Shown: piece by piece, positions 1-9,273 of the stretch
Layout: each line of letters begins with the position of its first letter
Position numbering within the stretch: position 1 is the stretch's first letter
The notes under the pieces: generated by a model
The model's input: the letters and a program-made list of their open reading frames with translations, nothing else
Databases searched by the model: none
Told to the model about the DNA's origin: nothing
Translations under genes and position numbers: made by a program
From: Paraburkholderia bryophila
GTDB taxonomy: Bacteria; Pseudomonadota; Gammaproteobacteria; Burkholderiales; Burkholderiaceae
Assembly: GCF_013409255.1 (NCBI RefSeq)
Contig: NZ_JACCAS010000002.1
Coordinates: 1,736,001-1,800,000, forward strand
Length of the DNA stretch: 64,000 nucleotides
Direction: 5' to 3'

Positions 1-44
1 CCCCTTCAATAGTGGACTGTCGAGGTGGGAGTAACGCCGATCTA

Positions 45-1721
45 TCAGAACAATGTCGCTTCTTCCTGCGCGGCGTTGCGCTTCGCTGCGGGCGTCGAAG
101 CAGTCGCGGCGTTCTGCGTGCGTGGCTGATGGCTGGGCGTCGCGGCGCGTTGCGCGGGCGTGGCTTCGGCGACGGTGAACAGCCGCACGGCCTCATCCAG
201 CACGTCAGCCTGTTCCGCGAGACGTTGTGCCGTGGCCGCCGCCTGCTCGACGAGCGCGGCGTTTTGCTGGGTCGCGCCATCCAGATGCGAGACCGCCTGA
301 TTGACCTGGCGAATGCCTTCCGCCTGTTCGCTGCTCGCATTCGCGACTTCGACGATGATCGACGACACGCGGCTCACCGCCTCATCGATCACCCGCATCT
401 GCGAGGTCGTGCGGGCAACGAGCGCAGTGCCCACGGCGACTTCGCTGGCGCTCGCCTCGACCACCGACTTGATTTCCTTCGACGACGCCGCGCAACGCTG
501 CGCCAGCATCCGCACCTCGCCCGCGACGACCGCGAACGAGCGGCCCGATTCGCCGGCGCGCGCTGCTTCGACGGCGGCATTCAGCGCAAGGATGTTGGTC
601 TGGAACGCGATGCCGTCGATCACGCCGGTGATGTCCGCAATCCGCCGCGACGCCGCCGTGATGCCGGCCATGGTCTGCTCGACCTGACCCGCGATCTGGC
701 CGCCGACCGCAGCGGCCGCCTGGGCGTCCTTGGCGAGATCGAGTGCGCGCACGCTGGCGTCGGCGTTGGCTTGCACGGTGGTGGTCAGCTCTTCCATGGT
801 GGCCGCGGTTTCTTCAAGCGAGGCCGCCTGCAATTCCGTGCGACGCGCGAGATCGACATTGCCGCTGGAGATTTCACGCGCGTTGTCGAGCATGCCGGTG
901 ATTTGCGCGCGCACGTCGAAGACGATCGCCGCGAGATTCGCCTTCAGTTGATTCAAGGCCTGCAGCACGTCGCCGAGATCGTCGTGGCGCGCGATCTCCA
1001 GATCGGCGGTCAGGTCGCCCGCGGCGAGACGCGTCGCGAAGCCCGACATGTCGCGGATCGGGGTGGCGAGCTGGTGCGTCAGCACTTGCCACAACACCAC
1101 GCTGAGCGCGGCGGTGACGCCGAACGCAATCCAGAACGGCACGGGCGGCACGCCTTGCCATGCAGCGAAACCGGTCGCCAGCAGCGCGAGCGGCGTCAGC
1201 GCATAGCCGATCGCCGCGCGCGTCGCGACCGGCAGACGCATCAGCGCCTGAATCCGGCCGAGCACGCCGGTGCGTACCACCACGCCGCGGCGCAGTTTCA
1301 GGCCACGCGACTCGCCCGCGCTCATGCGGGCGTAGAGCGCGTCGGCGTCGCGCACGGCTTCGCGTTCCGGTTTCACGCGCACGCTCAGATAGCCGACGAT
1401 CGCGCCTTTCTCGACCACCGGCGTGACGTTGGCATGGACCCAGTAATGGTCGCCGTTCTTGCGGCGGTTCTTGACGAGCGCGGTCCAGGGACGGCCGTCG
1501 CGGACGGTCGTCCACAGATCGGCGAACGCCTCGCGCGGCATGTCCGGATGGCGGATCAGGTTATGCGGCTGGCCGATCAGTTCTTCGCGTGTGAAACCCG
1601 AGACGGCGATAAAAGCCGGATTGCAGTACTGGATACGGCCGGTCAGATCGGTCGCGGAAACCAGCATTTGCGACGAAGGGAATTCGTACTCGTGCCCGGT
1701 AACAGGCTGATTGTTGCGCAT
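45..1721 (-). CDS. Aer-like methyl-accepting chemotaxis protein with PAS domain
   Basis: Chemoreceptor of 558 residues that would signal to CheA/CheW, probably sensing redox or oxygen through its N-terminal PAS domain (about residues 15-115, with the Aer-type segments [20 protein letters not shown] and HPDMP). Two hydrophobic segments follow at about residues 165-210 ([17 protein letters not shown] and [16 protein letters not shown]), then a HAMP-like stretch and the cytoplasmic signalling domain with its hairpin tip ([22 protein letters not shown]). The segment after the tip reads [18 protein letters not shown], slightly off the usual [12 protein letters not shown]. There is no large periplasmic domain, as in Aer. 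The sensing role and a flavin cofactor are inferred from the family. A FliA-like promoter lies about 60 bp upstream. Confidence 0.93.
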   Translation of the reverse strand: MRNNQPVTGHEYEFPSSQMLVSATDLTGRIQYCNPAFIAVSGFTREELIGQPHNLIRHPDMPREAFADLWTTVRDGRPWTALVKNRRKNGDHYWVHANVTPVVEKGAIVGYLSVRVKPEREAVRDADALYARMSAGESRGLKLRRGVVVRTGVLGRIQALMRLPVATRAAIGYALTPLALLATGFAAWQGVPPVPFWIAFGVTAALSVVLWQVLTHQLATPIRDMSGFATRLAAGDLTADLEIARHDDLGDVLQALNQLKANLAAIVFDVRAQITGMLDNAREISSGNVDLARRTELQAASLEETAATMEELTTTVQANADASVRALDLAKDAQAAAAVGGQIAGQVEQTMAGITAASRRIADITGVIDGIAFQTNILALNAAVEAARAGESGRSFAVVAGEVRMLAQRCAASSKEIKSVVEASASEVAVGTALVARTTSQMRVIDEAVSRVSSIIVEVANASSEQAEGIRQVNQAVSHLDGATQQNAALVEQAAATAQRLAEQADVLDEAVRLFTVAEATPAQRAATPSHQPRTQNAATASTPAAKRNAAQEEATLF

Positions 1722-1779
1722 GGCGTTCCTTGCTCGTGCTACCCGCAGACGGGTTGCGGTGCTTACGTGGTTGCAAGGT

Positions 1780-1807
1780 TTAACGGCAAATTAACGCGTT
1801 TCCTTGA
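1780..1807 (-). promoter_or_regulatory. Putative FliA (sigma28) promoter of the Aer-like chemoreceptor
   Basis: On the minus strand TCAAG (1803-1807) is followed after 15 bases by GCCGTTAA (1780-1787), close to the flagellar sigma28 consensus TCAAG/TAAAG, N14-16, GCCGATAA. The predicted start near 1770 gives a leader of about 50 bases. The second chemoreceptor in the window has the same elements. Confidence 0.6.
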
Positions 1808-1817
1808 GGGTTTTCCC
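1808..1817. promoter_or_regulatory. GGGTTTTCCC palindrome abutting the FliA-like -35 box
   Basis: A 10-bp palindrome (GGGAAAACCC on the minus strand) sits directly upstream of the predicted -35 element of the chemoreceptor gene, in the 300-bp divergent region 1722-2021. The same palindrome occurs twice before the DUF3563 gene near 46.9 kb. Its binding protein is unknown to me. Confidence 0.4.
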
Positions 1818-2021
1818 AGTAAACCACTCAGGTTTATGCCGCCTGCGGCCGTTATTGCAGGGTTGTTCATGCATTTCGCGTAGCTGTCGAATACTGTCGG
1901 ATGAATGCGGCGGCTTGCTTCAAAAGCGCTACACTTCGGCCGTATAACGCTTGCAGAACCCTTTGTCCGCCTCGCTACCGTGGCGGCCTGTCGGCTTGAT
2001 TCACGCTACCCACGCGAGTCG

Positions 2022-5000
2022 ATGCAGAAGATCCTCGATCGTACTCAAGAGTCACTGGCGCACGCATTTGCTTCGCTGGAGCAAAGCGCGAAGCGTCAAC
2101 AGCGGGTGTACCTGGCGACGATCGCCTCGCTGATGCTGATCGTGGTCGTCTTCGCGCTCGCCCTCGCGGTAATCGGCGCGAGCAAGCAACTGGACTACCT
2201 GCATACTTACGCCGCGCAGAATGCCGCGGAGTTTTCGCTGGTGCTGCATCGCGAGGAATCGTTTCTGCGGCGCACCGAGTTCACGCTCGACTTCTACCAG
2301 ACCACCACCAACGTATTGCGCGTACCCGACGCGGTCGAGGACTCGATTCGCCAGACGGGCCTCGCGCGCGGCGACATCGAGCGGATCGGCGCCGGCTTTG
2401 ACGTGCTGATCGGCGAAGCAACGCGGACCGCGTGGGGCGACGCGTTGAGCACGAAACTCTGGCGCCTGTACGAAGCCGCGCAATCCACGCTGGTCACGCA
2501 GCAGGCGTTCGAACTCCGTCAACGCGCGGTATTGCTTGGGCTGAACGAAGACTACGCCGCGATTTTGCCTTCGGTCGTTCAGCCGGCCGCGAACGGCTCG
2601 CCCGCTACGCCGCCGTTGCAAGCGTCGGCAGTGGGCGCGTTGCGCGCGACCCTCCTGCACGAACTTCAGACGCAAACCGGCAAGCGGTTGCCGGGCAAGG
2701 GCGAGCGGGTCTGGCTGGGTCCGTATCGCGACCCGCTGCAAGGCGTGCCGGTGATTTCGGCGGTCAGTGCCTACTACGATGCGGACGGCAAGCCGGTCAC
2801 GTTGATGGTGATCAGCATCCCGGTCGAGACGCTGCCGGCGCGTCTGCAGTGGCCCAACCGCGAAGGCGCGATGCTGTTGATGATGGCGGATTACCGCCTG
2901 ATCGTGTCCTCGCCGTCGCTCGACGTGCAGAGCGTGGCCATGTTGCAGGGCATCGTGGCGCACACGCCGCCCGACACCAACCGCTATACCCGCGATGGGG
3001 TCGCTTTCTACGAGCCGCTGACGCCCGGCTTCGGCGCGCTGGTCGGCTATGTGACGTGGCGCGGGCTCGCGTCGGCGCTCGGCTGGCAACTGGCGGTGCT
3101 CGCCGTGCTCACACTGCTGATCTTGCTGGCTATCGTGCTGACCGCCCGTTTCTGGGGTTTGCGGCTGTTGCGCGTCAGCTTTGTCGAGACGTCGCGCGCA
3201 TTGGAAAGCGAGACCATCAATCACATTCTGGTCAGCGCAACGCCGATCGGTTTGTGCATCGTCCGGCAGAGCGATCATTCGATTCTGACCGCGAATGCGT
3301 TGGCCAAAGAACTGCTGCATATCGAGCCGGGCGGCGAGCGCTTGCCGTCGCATATCGTCGACGAGTTTCACGCGCAAGCGCCGGATCAACCCTCCGCCAA
3401 CGCGTTTGCGAAAATTGCCGCGTTCGTCGTGCCGGCCTTGCCCGCGCAGGTCACGCAGGCCACGCAGTCTGGGCAAACGCCACCGCCGCTTCCACCGCTG
3501 CCCGCCGCGCATCCGGACGATCGCGACGCCGCGCCCGGCCGGTTCCTCCAGGTCACGTACGCACCGGCCCGTTACGACGAGCAGGACGTGCTGTTCTGCG
3601 CGATTCTCGATGTCACCGCGCAATATGAGCTCGAACAGCAGTTGCGGCTGGCGCAGCAAACGTCGGAAAACATGATGCGGGCGCGCTCGAATTTTTTCGC
3701 GTCGATGAGCCACGAAATCCGCACCCCGTTGAATGCGCTGCTCGGCAATCTCGAACTCTTCGCGCGAACGCCGGGACTCGACGCCCATACCCAGCGGCTC
3801 GCGACCCTGGGCGTGGCGGCGAATGCGCTGCGTGGCATCGTCAACGATATCCTCGATTTTTCGAAGATCGATGCCGGCGAGATGCGGCTCGCCGCCGAGT
3901 TGTTCCGTCCGGTGGACGACCTGGAAAACATCGCGCTTTCGTATGCGCCGATGAAGGCGGACCGGCCGATCCGCTTCTACTCGCATCTGTCGCCAACGCT
4001 CGACCAGCCGCTGCGCGGCGATCGCACGCGCATTGCGCAGATCGTGAACAACCTGCTGAGCAACGCGTTCAAGTTCACGTCGTGCGGCAAGATCACGTTG
4101 AGCGCGGAGATCAACGACGACCCGCAGGGCAACCCCGTTCTCATCTGCCGGGTCGTTGATTCGGGGATCGGTATGGATCAGGCGCTGGTGGCGCGCGTTT
4201 TCAATCCGTTCGTGCAAGGCGAGGCGAGCACGTCGAGCCGCTACGGCGGTACGGGCCTCGGGTTATCGATCTGCGCGCGGCTGTGCGAGTTGATGGGGGG
4301 CCATATTTCGGTCGAAAGCGTGGCGGGCGTCGGAAGTGCATTCAGTGTCGCGATTCCGCTTGCTCTGCCGCCGGAAGAGTCGCGCACGGCGGCCGTCGAA
4401 GCGCCGCGCCGTGGCCATGCGCTGGTGTTGTGTCAGGAGCGCGAGTCGGGACAATTGCTTGAAACTGGCCTGCAACGGAGGGGCTGGAGCGTGCATGCCG
4501 AAACGTCGATGCGCGGCGCGCAAGTGTGGCTGCGAGTGAATCGCCCGGATGTGCTGGTGGTGACCGGCGAATACGATCTCGATGCGGTGACTGAATTACG
4601 TGAGGCGCAGGCAATCGGGACGGTGTGGATCACGTACAGCGGTCCGCATACGCCGGCTTCGCGCGGTGACGGCATCTTCGAAGTCAGCGAATTCAGCCGC
4701 AAGGCGGTGCTGTCCGCGATCGATCTCGCGACTGGCGCCGCGAATGCGCACAACGCCGTTGCGGCGCCGCCCGTCGAGCCCGCTGTCGCGTTGCCTCAGG
4801 AAGTTCCTGCCGCGTTGCAGGGGCTGAGCGTGCTGGTCGCTGAAGACAATCCGTTGATTCAAAGCCTGATCGTCGAGCAACTCGCTACGCTGGGCTGTTT
4901 GCCGACCATCGCCGGGGACGGTCGGCAAGCGCTGGCGGCCGTTCATCAGGCTCAATTCGACGTGCTGCTGAGCGACATTCATATGCCGGTGATGGACGGA

Positions 5001-5540
5001 TACGAGTTGCTGGCGCGCGTGCGCAAGTCGCATCCGGATCTGCCGGTGCTGGCGTTCAGCGCCGTGACCGACATGCGGGACGATGCCGCGTGGCGCGAGC
5101 GCGGCTTCGCGGGGCATGTCGCCAAACCTGCGTCATTGGGCGAACTGGAGGCGGCGTTGCTGGAGGTCGCGTCCCCGCGTTCGCATGGCGTTGAGGAGCC
5201 GGCGGCGGAGACCGGCGCGAGCGCTGCGCCAGTGTCTACCCTCAGCGCGGACGATAAAGCGCGCTACAACGCCATGCTCAGAACGCATCTGCAAAGCGAA
5301 CTGCCGAGGCTGATGGCGATTGTCGAAGAAGAGGATCGGGAGGCGCTGGGCGGCTGGGCGCATAGCGCGGGCGGCGCGCTCCTGATCGTGCAGGAGGCCG
5401 CCTTCGCGCAGCAATGCCGCGAGTTGCAGCAGCTATGCCGCGGCAGCGAACGGTGGACGGTTGAAATGGACGAACGCGCCATCTCGTTGCACGACGCGTT
5501 GATCGATCACTTCGACCTGGACGAACAGTCGATGCATTGA
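2022..5540 (+). CDS. Hybrid sensor histidine kinase with receiver and Hpt domains
   Basis: Membrane phosphorelay kinase of 1172 residues. An N-terminal membrane segment (about residues 28-52), a long extracytoplasmic sensor region and a second membrane segment (about 355-385) lead to a PAS-like region. The HisKA box is SMSHEIRTPLN with phospho-acceptor His564. The ATPase part shows NNLLSNAFKFT, DSGIGM and GGTGLGLSI. A degenerate receiver-like stretch (about 795-910) precedes a true receiver (LVAEDNP, LLSDIHMPVMDGYELL, Asp985) and a C-terminal Hpt-like domain (WAHSAGGA, His1114). The architecture resembles BvgS/RcsC-type kinases. No response regulator gene is adjacent. The frame is open from 1905, but I prefer the ATG at 2022 because the first 39 codons look non-protein-like and the membrane anchor then falls near the N-terminus. 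Confidence 0.9.
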   Translation: MQKILDRTQESLAHAFASLEQSAKRQQRVYLATIASLMLIVVVFALALAVIGASKQLDYLHTYAAQNAAEFSLVLHREESFLRRTEFTLDFYQTTTNVLRVPDAVEDSIRQTGLARGDIERIGAGFDVLIGEATRTAWGDALSTKLWRLYEAAQSTLVTQQAFELRQRAVLLGLNEDYAAILPSVVQPAANGSPATPPLQASAVGALRATLLHELQTQTGKRLPGKGERVWLGPYRDPLQGVPVISAVSAYYDADGKPVTLMVISIPVETLPARLQWPNREGAMLLMMADYRLIVSSPSLDVQSVAMLQGIVAHTPPDTNRYTRDGVAFYEPLTPGFGALVGYVTWRGLASALGWQLAVLAVLTLLILLAIVLTARFWGLRLLRVSFVETSRALESETINHILVSATPIGLCIVRQSDHSILTANALAKELLHIEPGGERLPSHIVDEFHAQAPDQPSANAFAKIAAFVVPALPAQVTQATQSGQTPPPLPPLPAAHPDDRDAAPGRFLQVTYAPARYDEQDVLFCAILDVTAQYELEQQLRLAQQTSENMMRARSNFFASMSHEIRTPLNALLGNLELFARTPGLDAHTQRLATLGVAANALRGIVNDILDFSKIDAGEMRLAAELFRPVDDLENIALSYAPMKADRPIRFYSHLSPTLDQPLRGDRTRIAQIVNNLLSNAFKFTSCGKITLSAEINDDPQGNPVLICRVVDSGIGMDQALVARVFNPFVQGEASTSSRYGGTGLGLSICARLCELMGGHISVESVAGVGSAFSVAIPLALPPEESRTAAVEAPRRGHALVLCQERESGQLLETGLQRRGWSVHAETSMRGAQVWLRVNRPDVLVVTGEYDLDAVTELREAQAIGTVWITYSGPHTPASRGDGIFEVSEFSRKAVLSAIDLATGAANAHNAVAAPPVEPAVALPQEVPAALQGLSVLVAEDNPLIQSLIVEQLATLGCLPTIAGDGRQALAAVHQAQFDVLLSDIHMPVMDGYELLARVRKSHPDLPVLAFSAVTDMRDDAAWRERGFAGHVAKPASLGELEAALLEVASPRSHGVEEPAAETGASAAPVSTLSADDKARYNAMLRTHLQSELPRLMAIVEEEDREALGGWAHSAGGALLIVQEAAFAQQCRELQQLCRGSERWTVEMDERAISLHDALIDHFDLDEQSMH

Positions 5541-5620
5541 ATTGACGGCTAGCGTTGCGTTGTTCTGCGTTGGCGCGCATCGCTCCGCTCGCTCACCTGC
5601 CCGGCCGCCCGCTATGAGAA

Positions 5621-5935
5621 TTAGCCCGGCCCCGGTCGTTTCGCAATGAAGTCGATCTCGACCAGCGCATCGCGCGCAAGCGCGGTGACGCCGATACAGG
5701 TTCGGGCCGGCAGCGCGGTCGCGGGAAAGTAAGCGCGGTAGACAGCATTCATCGACGCGTAGTCGCGCTTGAACTCGGTCAGAAAGAGGCGCGCGGCGAC
5801 GACGTGTTGCAGGCCGAGGCCAACGCCCTGGAGGACCAGCACCAGGTTGTCCATGACGCGCTGCGTTTGCGCGACGACGCCCTCGGGTAAGGGCGCGTTG
5901 TCGTCGGTGGGCGAGGTCGGCATCTGGCCGGTCAC
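5621..5935 (-). CDS. RidA/YjgF family protein, apparently lacking its 5' end
   Basis: The product matches the RidA (YjgF/YER057c) family, whose best-known members hydrolyse reactive enamine/imine intermediates. Recognisable segments are VTGQMPTSP, LVLQGVGLGLQHVVAARLFL, ARTCIGV and ALVEIDFIA. The usual length is about 125-130 residues, but from the first available start (GTG at 5935) only 104 are encoded. The same frame stays open upstream and continues the homology (EADGWVF just before VTGQ), running into the 3' end of the GntP gene without any ATG, GTG or TTG. So the gene is 5'-truncated, uses an unusual start, or is made by frameshifting from the permease gene. Confidence 0.72.
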   Translation of the reverse strand: MTGQMPTSPTDDNAPLPEGVVAQTQRVMDNLVLVLQGVGLGLQHVVAARLFLTEFKRDYASMNAVYRAYFPATALPARTCIGVTALARDALVEIDFIAKRPGPG

Positions 5936-5991
5936 GAAGACCCAGCCGTCGGCTTCGGTCGCCGTTGCCCATGACCGGAAAGCGTTCCGGT

Positions 5992-7392
5992 TTAAACCAA
6001 CCCAGTCGCGTAATACACCCCGATCACGAAGAACACCGCCATCGTCTTGATCACCGTCACCGCGAAAATGTCGCGATACGACTGACGGTGCGTCAAACCC
6101 GTCACCGCCAGCAGCGTAATCACCGCGCCGTTATGCGGCAGCGTGTCCATGCCGCCGCTCGCCATGGCGACGACCCGGTGCAGCACTTCCATCGGAATTT
6201 GCGCGGCCTCCGCGCCTTTGATGAACGTGTCGGACATGGCAGCCAGCGCGATGCTCATACCGCCCGACGCCGAACCCGTAATACCCGCCAGCGAGCTCAC
6301 CGACACCGCTGCATTGACGAGCGGATTAGGAATGCTCTTCAGCGCGTTGCTGACCACCAGAAAACCCGGCAATGCGGCGATCACGCCGCCAAAGCCATAC
6401 TCCGACGCGGTATTCAACGAGGCCAGCAGTGCGCCTGCCACCGCAGCCTTGGTGCCGACCGCAAAGCGTTCGCGCACACGGCCGAACGCCGTGATTACGA
6501 CCATCACGATGCCGAGTAGCAGTGCGCCTTCCACGGCCCAGATCGCGACCACGCTCTTGATCGTCGTGGTGACCGGTGCATGGATGCCCGGCAGAATGTC
6601 CGGCGCCACCGTGTACGTCGCGCCGTACCAGTTCGGAATCCAGCGGGTCAGCAGAAAGTTCGCAACGCCCACCAGCACCAGCGGCGCCACAGCCAGCAGC
6701 GGATGCGGCAGTTGTTTCGATTCGACGCGTTCCGGTTCGTTGACGAGATTCGTGCCGTAGCCTTCGCCGGTAGCCATTGCCGCGCGGCGGCGCCATTCCA
6801 GATACGTCAGGCCGACCACGATGATGAACAGCGAACCGATCACGCCGAGCGCGGGCGCGGCCCACGAAGTCGTCTTGAAGAACGTGGTCGGGATGATGTT
6901 CTGGATCTGCGGCGTACCGGGCAGCGAGTCCATGGTGAACGAGAACGCGCCGAGCGCGATGGCGCCGGGCATCAGGCGCTTCGGAATATTGCTTTGACGG
7001 TACAGCTCGGCGGCGAACGGATAGACCGCGAACACCACCACGAACAGCGACACGCCGCCGTAGGTGAGCAGCGCGCACACCGCGACGATCACCGCATTGG
7101 CGCGCGAGCGGCCGATATAGCGAATGGCCGCGGCCACGATCGACTCCGAGAAACCGGACAGTTCGATCACCTTGCCGAACACGGCGCCGAGCAGAAACAC
7201 CGGGAAGTAGAGCTTCACGAAGCCGACCATCTTCTCCATGAAGATGCCGGTGAAGACCGGCGCGACCGCGGACGGATCGGTCAGCAGCACGGCGCCGAGC
7301 GCGGCGATCGGCGCAAACAAGATGACGCTGTAGCCGCGATACGCGGCGAACATCAGGAACGCCAATGCGGCGAGGACGATGACAAAGGACAT
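5992..7392 (-). CDS. GntP family permease (gluconate/organic acid:H+ symporter type)
   Basis: Inner-membrane permease of 466 residues with a dozen or more hydrophobic segments. Family-typical stretches are FGKVIELSGFSESIV, TYGGVSLFVVVFAVYPFA, and the late NTASEYGFGGVIAALPGF and GGMDTLPHNGAV. GntP members import gluconate or related hydroxy acids with protons; the substrate here is unknown. The frame is open from 7551, but ATG 7392 starts a hydrophobic N-terminus (MSFVIVLAALAFLMF) and has a GGAGA ribosome site six bases upstream. A sigma54 promoter lies about 70 bp upstream, and a sigma54 activator is transcribed divergently, so induction by a cytoplasmic substrate sensed by that activator is likely. 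Confidence 0.92.
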   Translation of the reverse strand: MSFVIVLAALAFLMFAAYRGYSVILFAPIAALGAVLLTDPSAVAPVFTGIFMEKMVGFVKLYFPVFLLGAVFGKVIELSGFSESIVAAAIRYIGRSRANAVIVAVCALLTYGGVSLFVVVFAVYPFAAELYRQSNIPKRLMPGAIALGAFSFTMDSLPGTPQIQNIIPTTFFKTTSWAAPALGVIGSLFIIVVGLTYLEWRRRAAMATGEGYGTNLVNEPERVESKQLPHPLLAVAPLVLVGVANFLLTRWIPNWYGATYTVAPDILPGIHAPVTTTIKSVVAIWAVEGALLLGIVMVVITAFGRVRERFAVGTKAAVAGALLASLNTASEYGFGGVIAALPGFLVVSNALKSIPNPLVNAAVSVSSLAGITGSASGGMSIALAAMSDTFIKGAEAAQIPMEVLHRVVAMASGGMDTLPHNGAVITLLAVTGLTHRQSYRDIFAVTVIKTMAVFFVIGVYYATGLV

Positions 7393-7463
7393 TGAGTCTC
7401 CAAAGCTTGGTTGTTCTACGTGGTCGCCGTCCCGACGACGCGACGGCACGGCCGCCCGCAAAC

Positions 7464-7478
7464 GCAGGTTCCGTGCCA
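7464..7478 (-). promoter_or_regulatory. Sigma54 (-24/-12) promoter of the GntP gene
   Basis: Minus-strand sequence TGGCACGGAACCTGC matches the RpoN consensus TGGCACG-N4-TTGC at every position except one T to C in the -12 element. It faces the permease gene with a leader of about 60 bases, and the divergent gene encodes a sigma54 activator. Family knowledge and context support each other. Confidence 0.82.
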
Positions 7479-7607
7479 TCCGCGGCATAACGGCTAGCCC
7501 ATTGATTTCGCAGGCCGAAGTTCGAAACGTGATGCGGCCGATTGTACCCAAACGTCTCTAAAACGGGACGCAATTCAACAGAAGATACGTCAAACCGAGG
7601 TTAAACC

Positions 7608-7649
7608 CTTATCTGGCAAGCTTGCTGGCGATCTCCTCGATGAGATAAG
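7608..7649. promoter_or_regulatory. Inverted repeat, possible activator binding region
   Basis: The gene-free stretch 7393-7704 holds, besides the sigma54 promoter, the arms CTTATCT (7608-7614) and AGATAAG (7643-7649) with a 28-base spacer, and two copies of AAGCTTG (7618-7624 and 7648-7654). This is 130-185 bp upstream of the -24/-12 promoter, the usual range of an enhancer-type activator site. It is a weak candidate only. Confidence 0.3.
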
Positions 7650-7704
7650 CTTGTCTACGAAATGAGAAAACATAACTAGAACGATAGCCGGAGACAGCGA
7701 CAAC

Positions 7705-9186
7705 ATGATGAACGACTGGGCGGGCCTTCCTGCTACCTACGGCGATGTACTGCGCCGGGCGATGGACTCGCTGTTCCGCACCTTCGAAAATTTCAGCGAA
7801 GGCACGTTCATTGTCGACGCCGAGGCGCGCGTCGTCTGGATCAACAAGCGCTACGCGGCCCGGTTCGGTTTCTCGGACCCGCAACAGGCGATCGGCCGCG
7901 ACTGCGAAGCGGTGATTCCCAACAGCCTGATGCGCGAGGTCGTGAAGACCGGCAAACCGATTCTGCTCGATATTCTGGAAACGGACCGCGAGCCGCTCGT
8001 CGTCACGCGTTTGCCGCTCAAGGACGACGCGGGGAACACGGTCGGCGCGGTGGGTTTTGCGCTGTTCGATGAGCTGAAGGCGCTGACGCCGCTCTTTTCC
8101 CATTACTCGCGCGTGCAGCAGGAATTGATCGCGACGCGTCAGTCGCTGGCTCAGGCGCGGCGCGCCAAATATACGTTCGGCAGTTTTGTGGGCACGAGCG
8201 CGGCCAGTCTCGAGGTAAAACGCCAGGCGCGCCGCGCGGCGCAACTCGAGTCGCCGGTGCTGTTGCTCGGTGAGACCGGCACCGGCAAGGAGTTGCTTGC
8301 GCATGCGATTCATGGCGGCTCGGCGCGCGCGAATCAGCCGCTCGTGACCGTCAACGTCGCGGCGATTCCCGATACCTTGCTTGAGGTCGAGTTCTTCGGC
8401 GCCGCGCCGGGCGCGTACACCGGCGCGGACCGTAAAGGGCGGGTCGGCAAGTTCGAACTTGCGAACGGCGGCACGCTGTTTCTCGATGAAATCGGCGATA
8501 TGCCGCCGCCCTTGCAAGGCAAGCTGCTTCGCGTGTTGCAGGACAAGGAGTTCGAACCGCTCGGCTCGAACCGGATTGTTCGCGCCGACGTGCGGATCAT
8601 TGCCGCGACGTCGGCCGACTTGCCCGCCCTGGTCGCGGCGGGACGCTTTCGCGCCGACCTGTTTTACCGGCTGAACGTGCTGACGATCCAGGCGCCGCCG
8701 TTGCGCGAACGCGCGTCTGACATCGAGGCGCTGGCCTACGCGATGCTCGAGGATCTGTCGACGCAAGCACGCGGCGGCAGTCATTTCGAATTGCAGGACG
8801 ACGCGTTGCGGCTGCTGTGTTCCTATGGATGGCCGGGCAATGTGCGCGAGTTGCGCAATACGCTGGAGCGGGCCGTGATGCTGTCCGACAGCGAGCGGAT
8901 CGATGCGCGGGCGCTCGCGCCGTTGATCGACATGGCGCACGGCGTCGGTGTGGGTGTGGGCATGGGCATGGTCGTCGGCACGGCTTCGGCGACTCACGCG
9001 TCAGGGACGCCGGCCGGCGTCGCTGAACCTACGTCATGGAGCGACGCGATGGCGGCGTTCGAGAAGCGCTTTCTGAGCGATGCATTGCGCGCCAACGGTG
9101 GGCGCGTGATCGACACGGCCGCGCAAATCGGCATGGGCCGCGCAACGCTCTACAAGAAGATCGCGGCGTACGGTATCGACGCGTAA
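7705..9186 (+). CDS. Sigma54-dependent transcriptional activator with PAS domain
   Basis: Enhancer-binding protein of 493 residues. An N-terminal PAS sensor (about residues 15-130) is followed by the AAA+ domain (about 165-400) with Walker A GETGTGKE, the sigma54-contact loop GAYTGA (usual form GAFTGA), Walker B LFLDEIGDMP and the arginine-finger region AGRFRADLFYRLNV. A glycine/valine-rich linker leads to a C-terminal Fis-type helix-turn-helix (IDTAAQIGMGRATLYKKIAAYG). No receiver domain is present, so it should respond to a ligand rather than to phosphorylation. It is divergent from the GntP gene, which has a sigma54 promoter, and is therefore its probable activator. ATG 7705 is followed at once by a second ATG; GGAGA lies about ten bases upstream. 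Confidence 0.93.
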   Translation: MMNDWAGLPATYGDVLRRAMDSLFRTFENFSEGTFIVDAEARVVWINKRYAARFGFSDPQQAIGRDCEAVIPNSLMREVVKTGKPILLDILETDREPLVVTRLPLKDDAGNTVGAVGFALFDELKALTPLFSHYSRVQQELIATRQSLAQARRAKYTFGSFVGTSAASLEVKRQARRAAQLESPVLLLGETGTGKELLAHAIHGGSARANQPLVTVNVAAIPDTLLEVEFFGAAPGAYTGADRKGRVGKFELANGGTLFLDEIGDMPPPLQGKLLRVLQDKEFEPLGSNRIVRADVRIIAATSADLPALVAAGRFRADLFYRLNVLTIQAPPLRERASDIEALAYAMLEDLSTQARGGSHFELQDDALRLLCSYGWPGNVRELRNTLERAVMLSDSERIDARALAPLIDMAHGVGVGVGMGMVVGTASATHASGTPAGVAEPTSWSDAMAAFEKRFLSDALRANGGRVIDTAAQIGMGRATLYKKIAAYGIDA

Positions 9187-9273
9187 CGAAACCCGCTCAT
9201 ATCGAGCGACGCAGCGTAATAGTCGCGTGGCACAATCGCGTGATCGAAAAACAAGACGTGATCGGGGTTTCAA

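Noticed and set aside
12..1883. Plus-strand frame of 623 codons over the Aer-like chemoreceptor
   Set aside because: Antisense shadow; the minus frame has PAS, membrane, HAMP and signalling motifs.
1905..2021. N-terminal extension of the hybrid kinase from ATG 1905
   Set aside because: Thirty-nine codons without protein-like pattern ahead of a normal N-terminus; kept only as an alternative start.
2052..4217. Minus-strand frame of 721 codons opposite the hybrid kinase gene
   Set aside because: Low-complexity Arg/His/Gln composition; the plus strand carries a complete kinase with all motifs.
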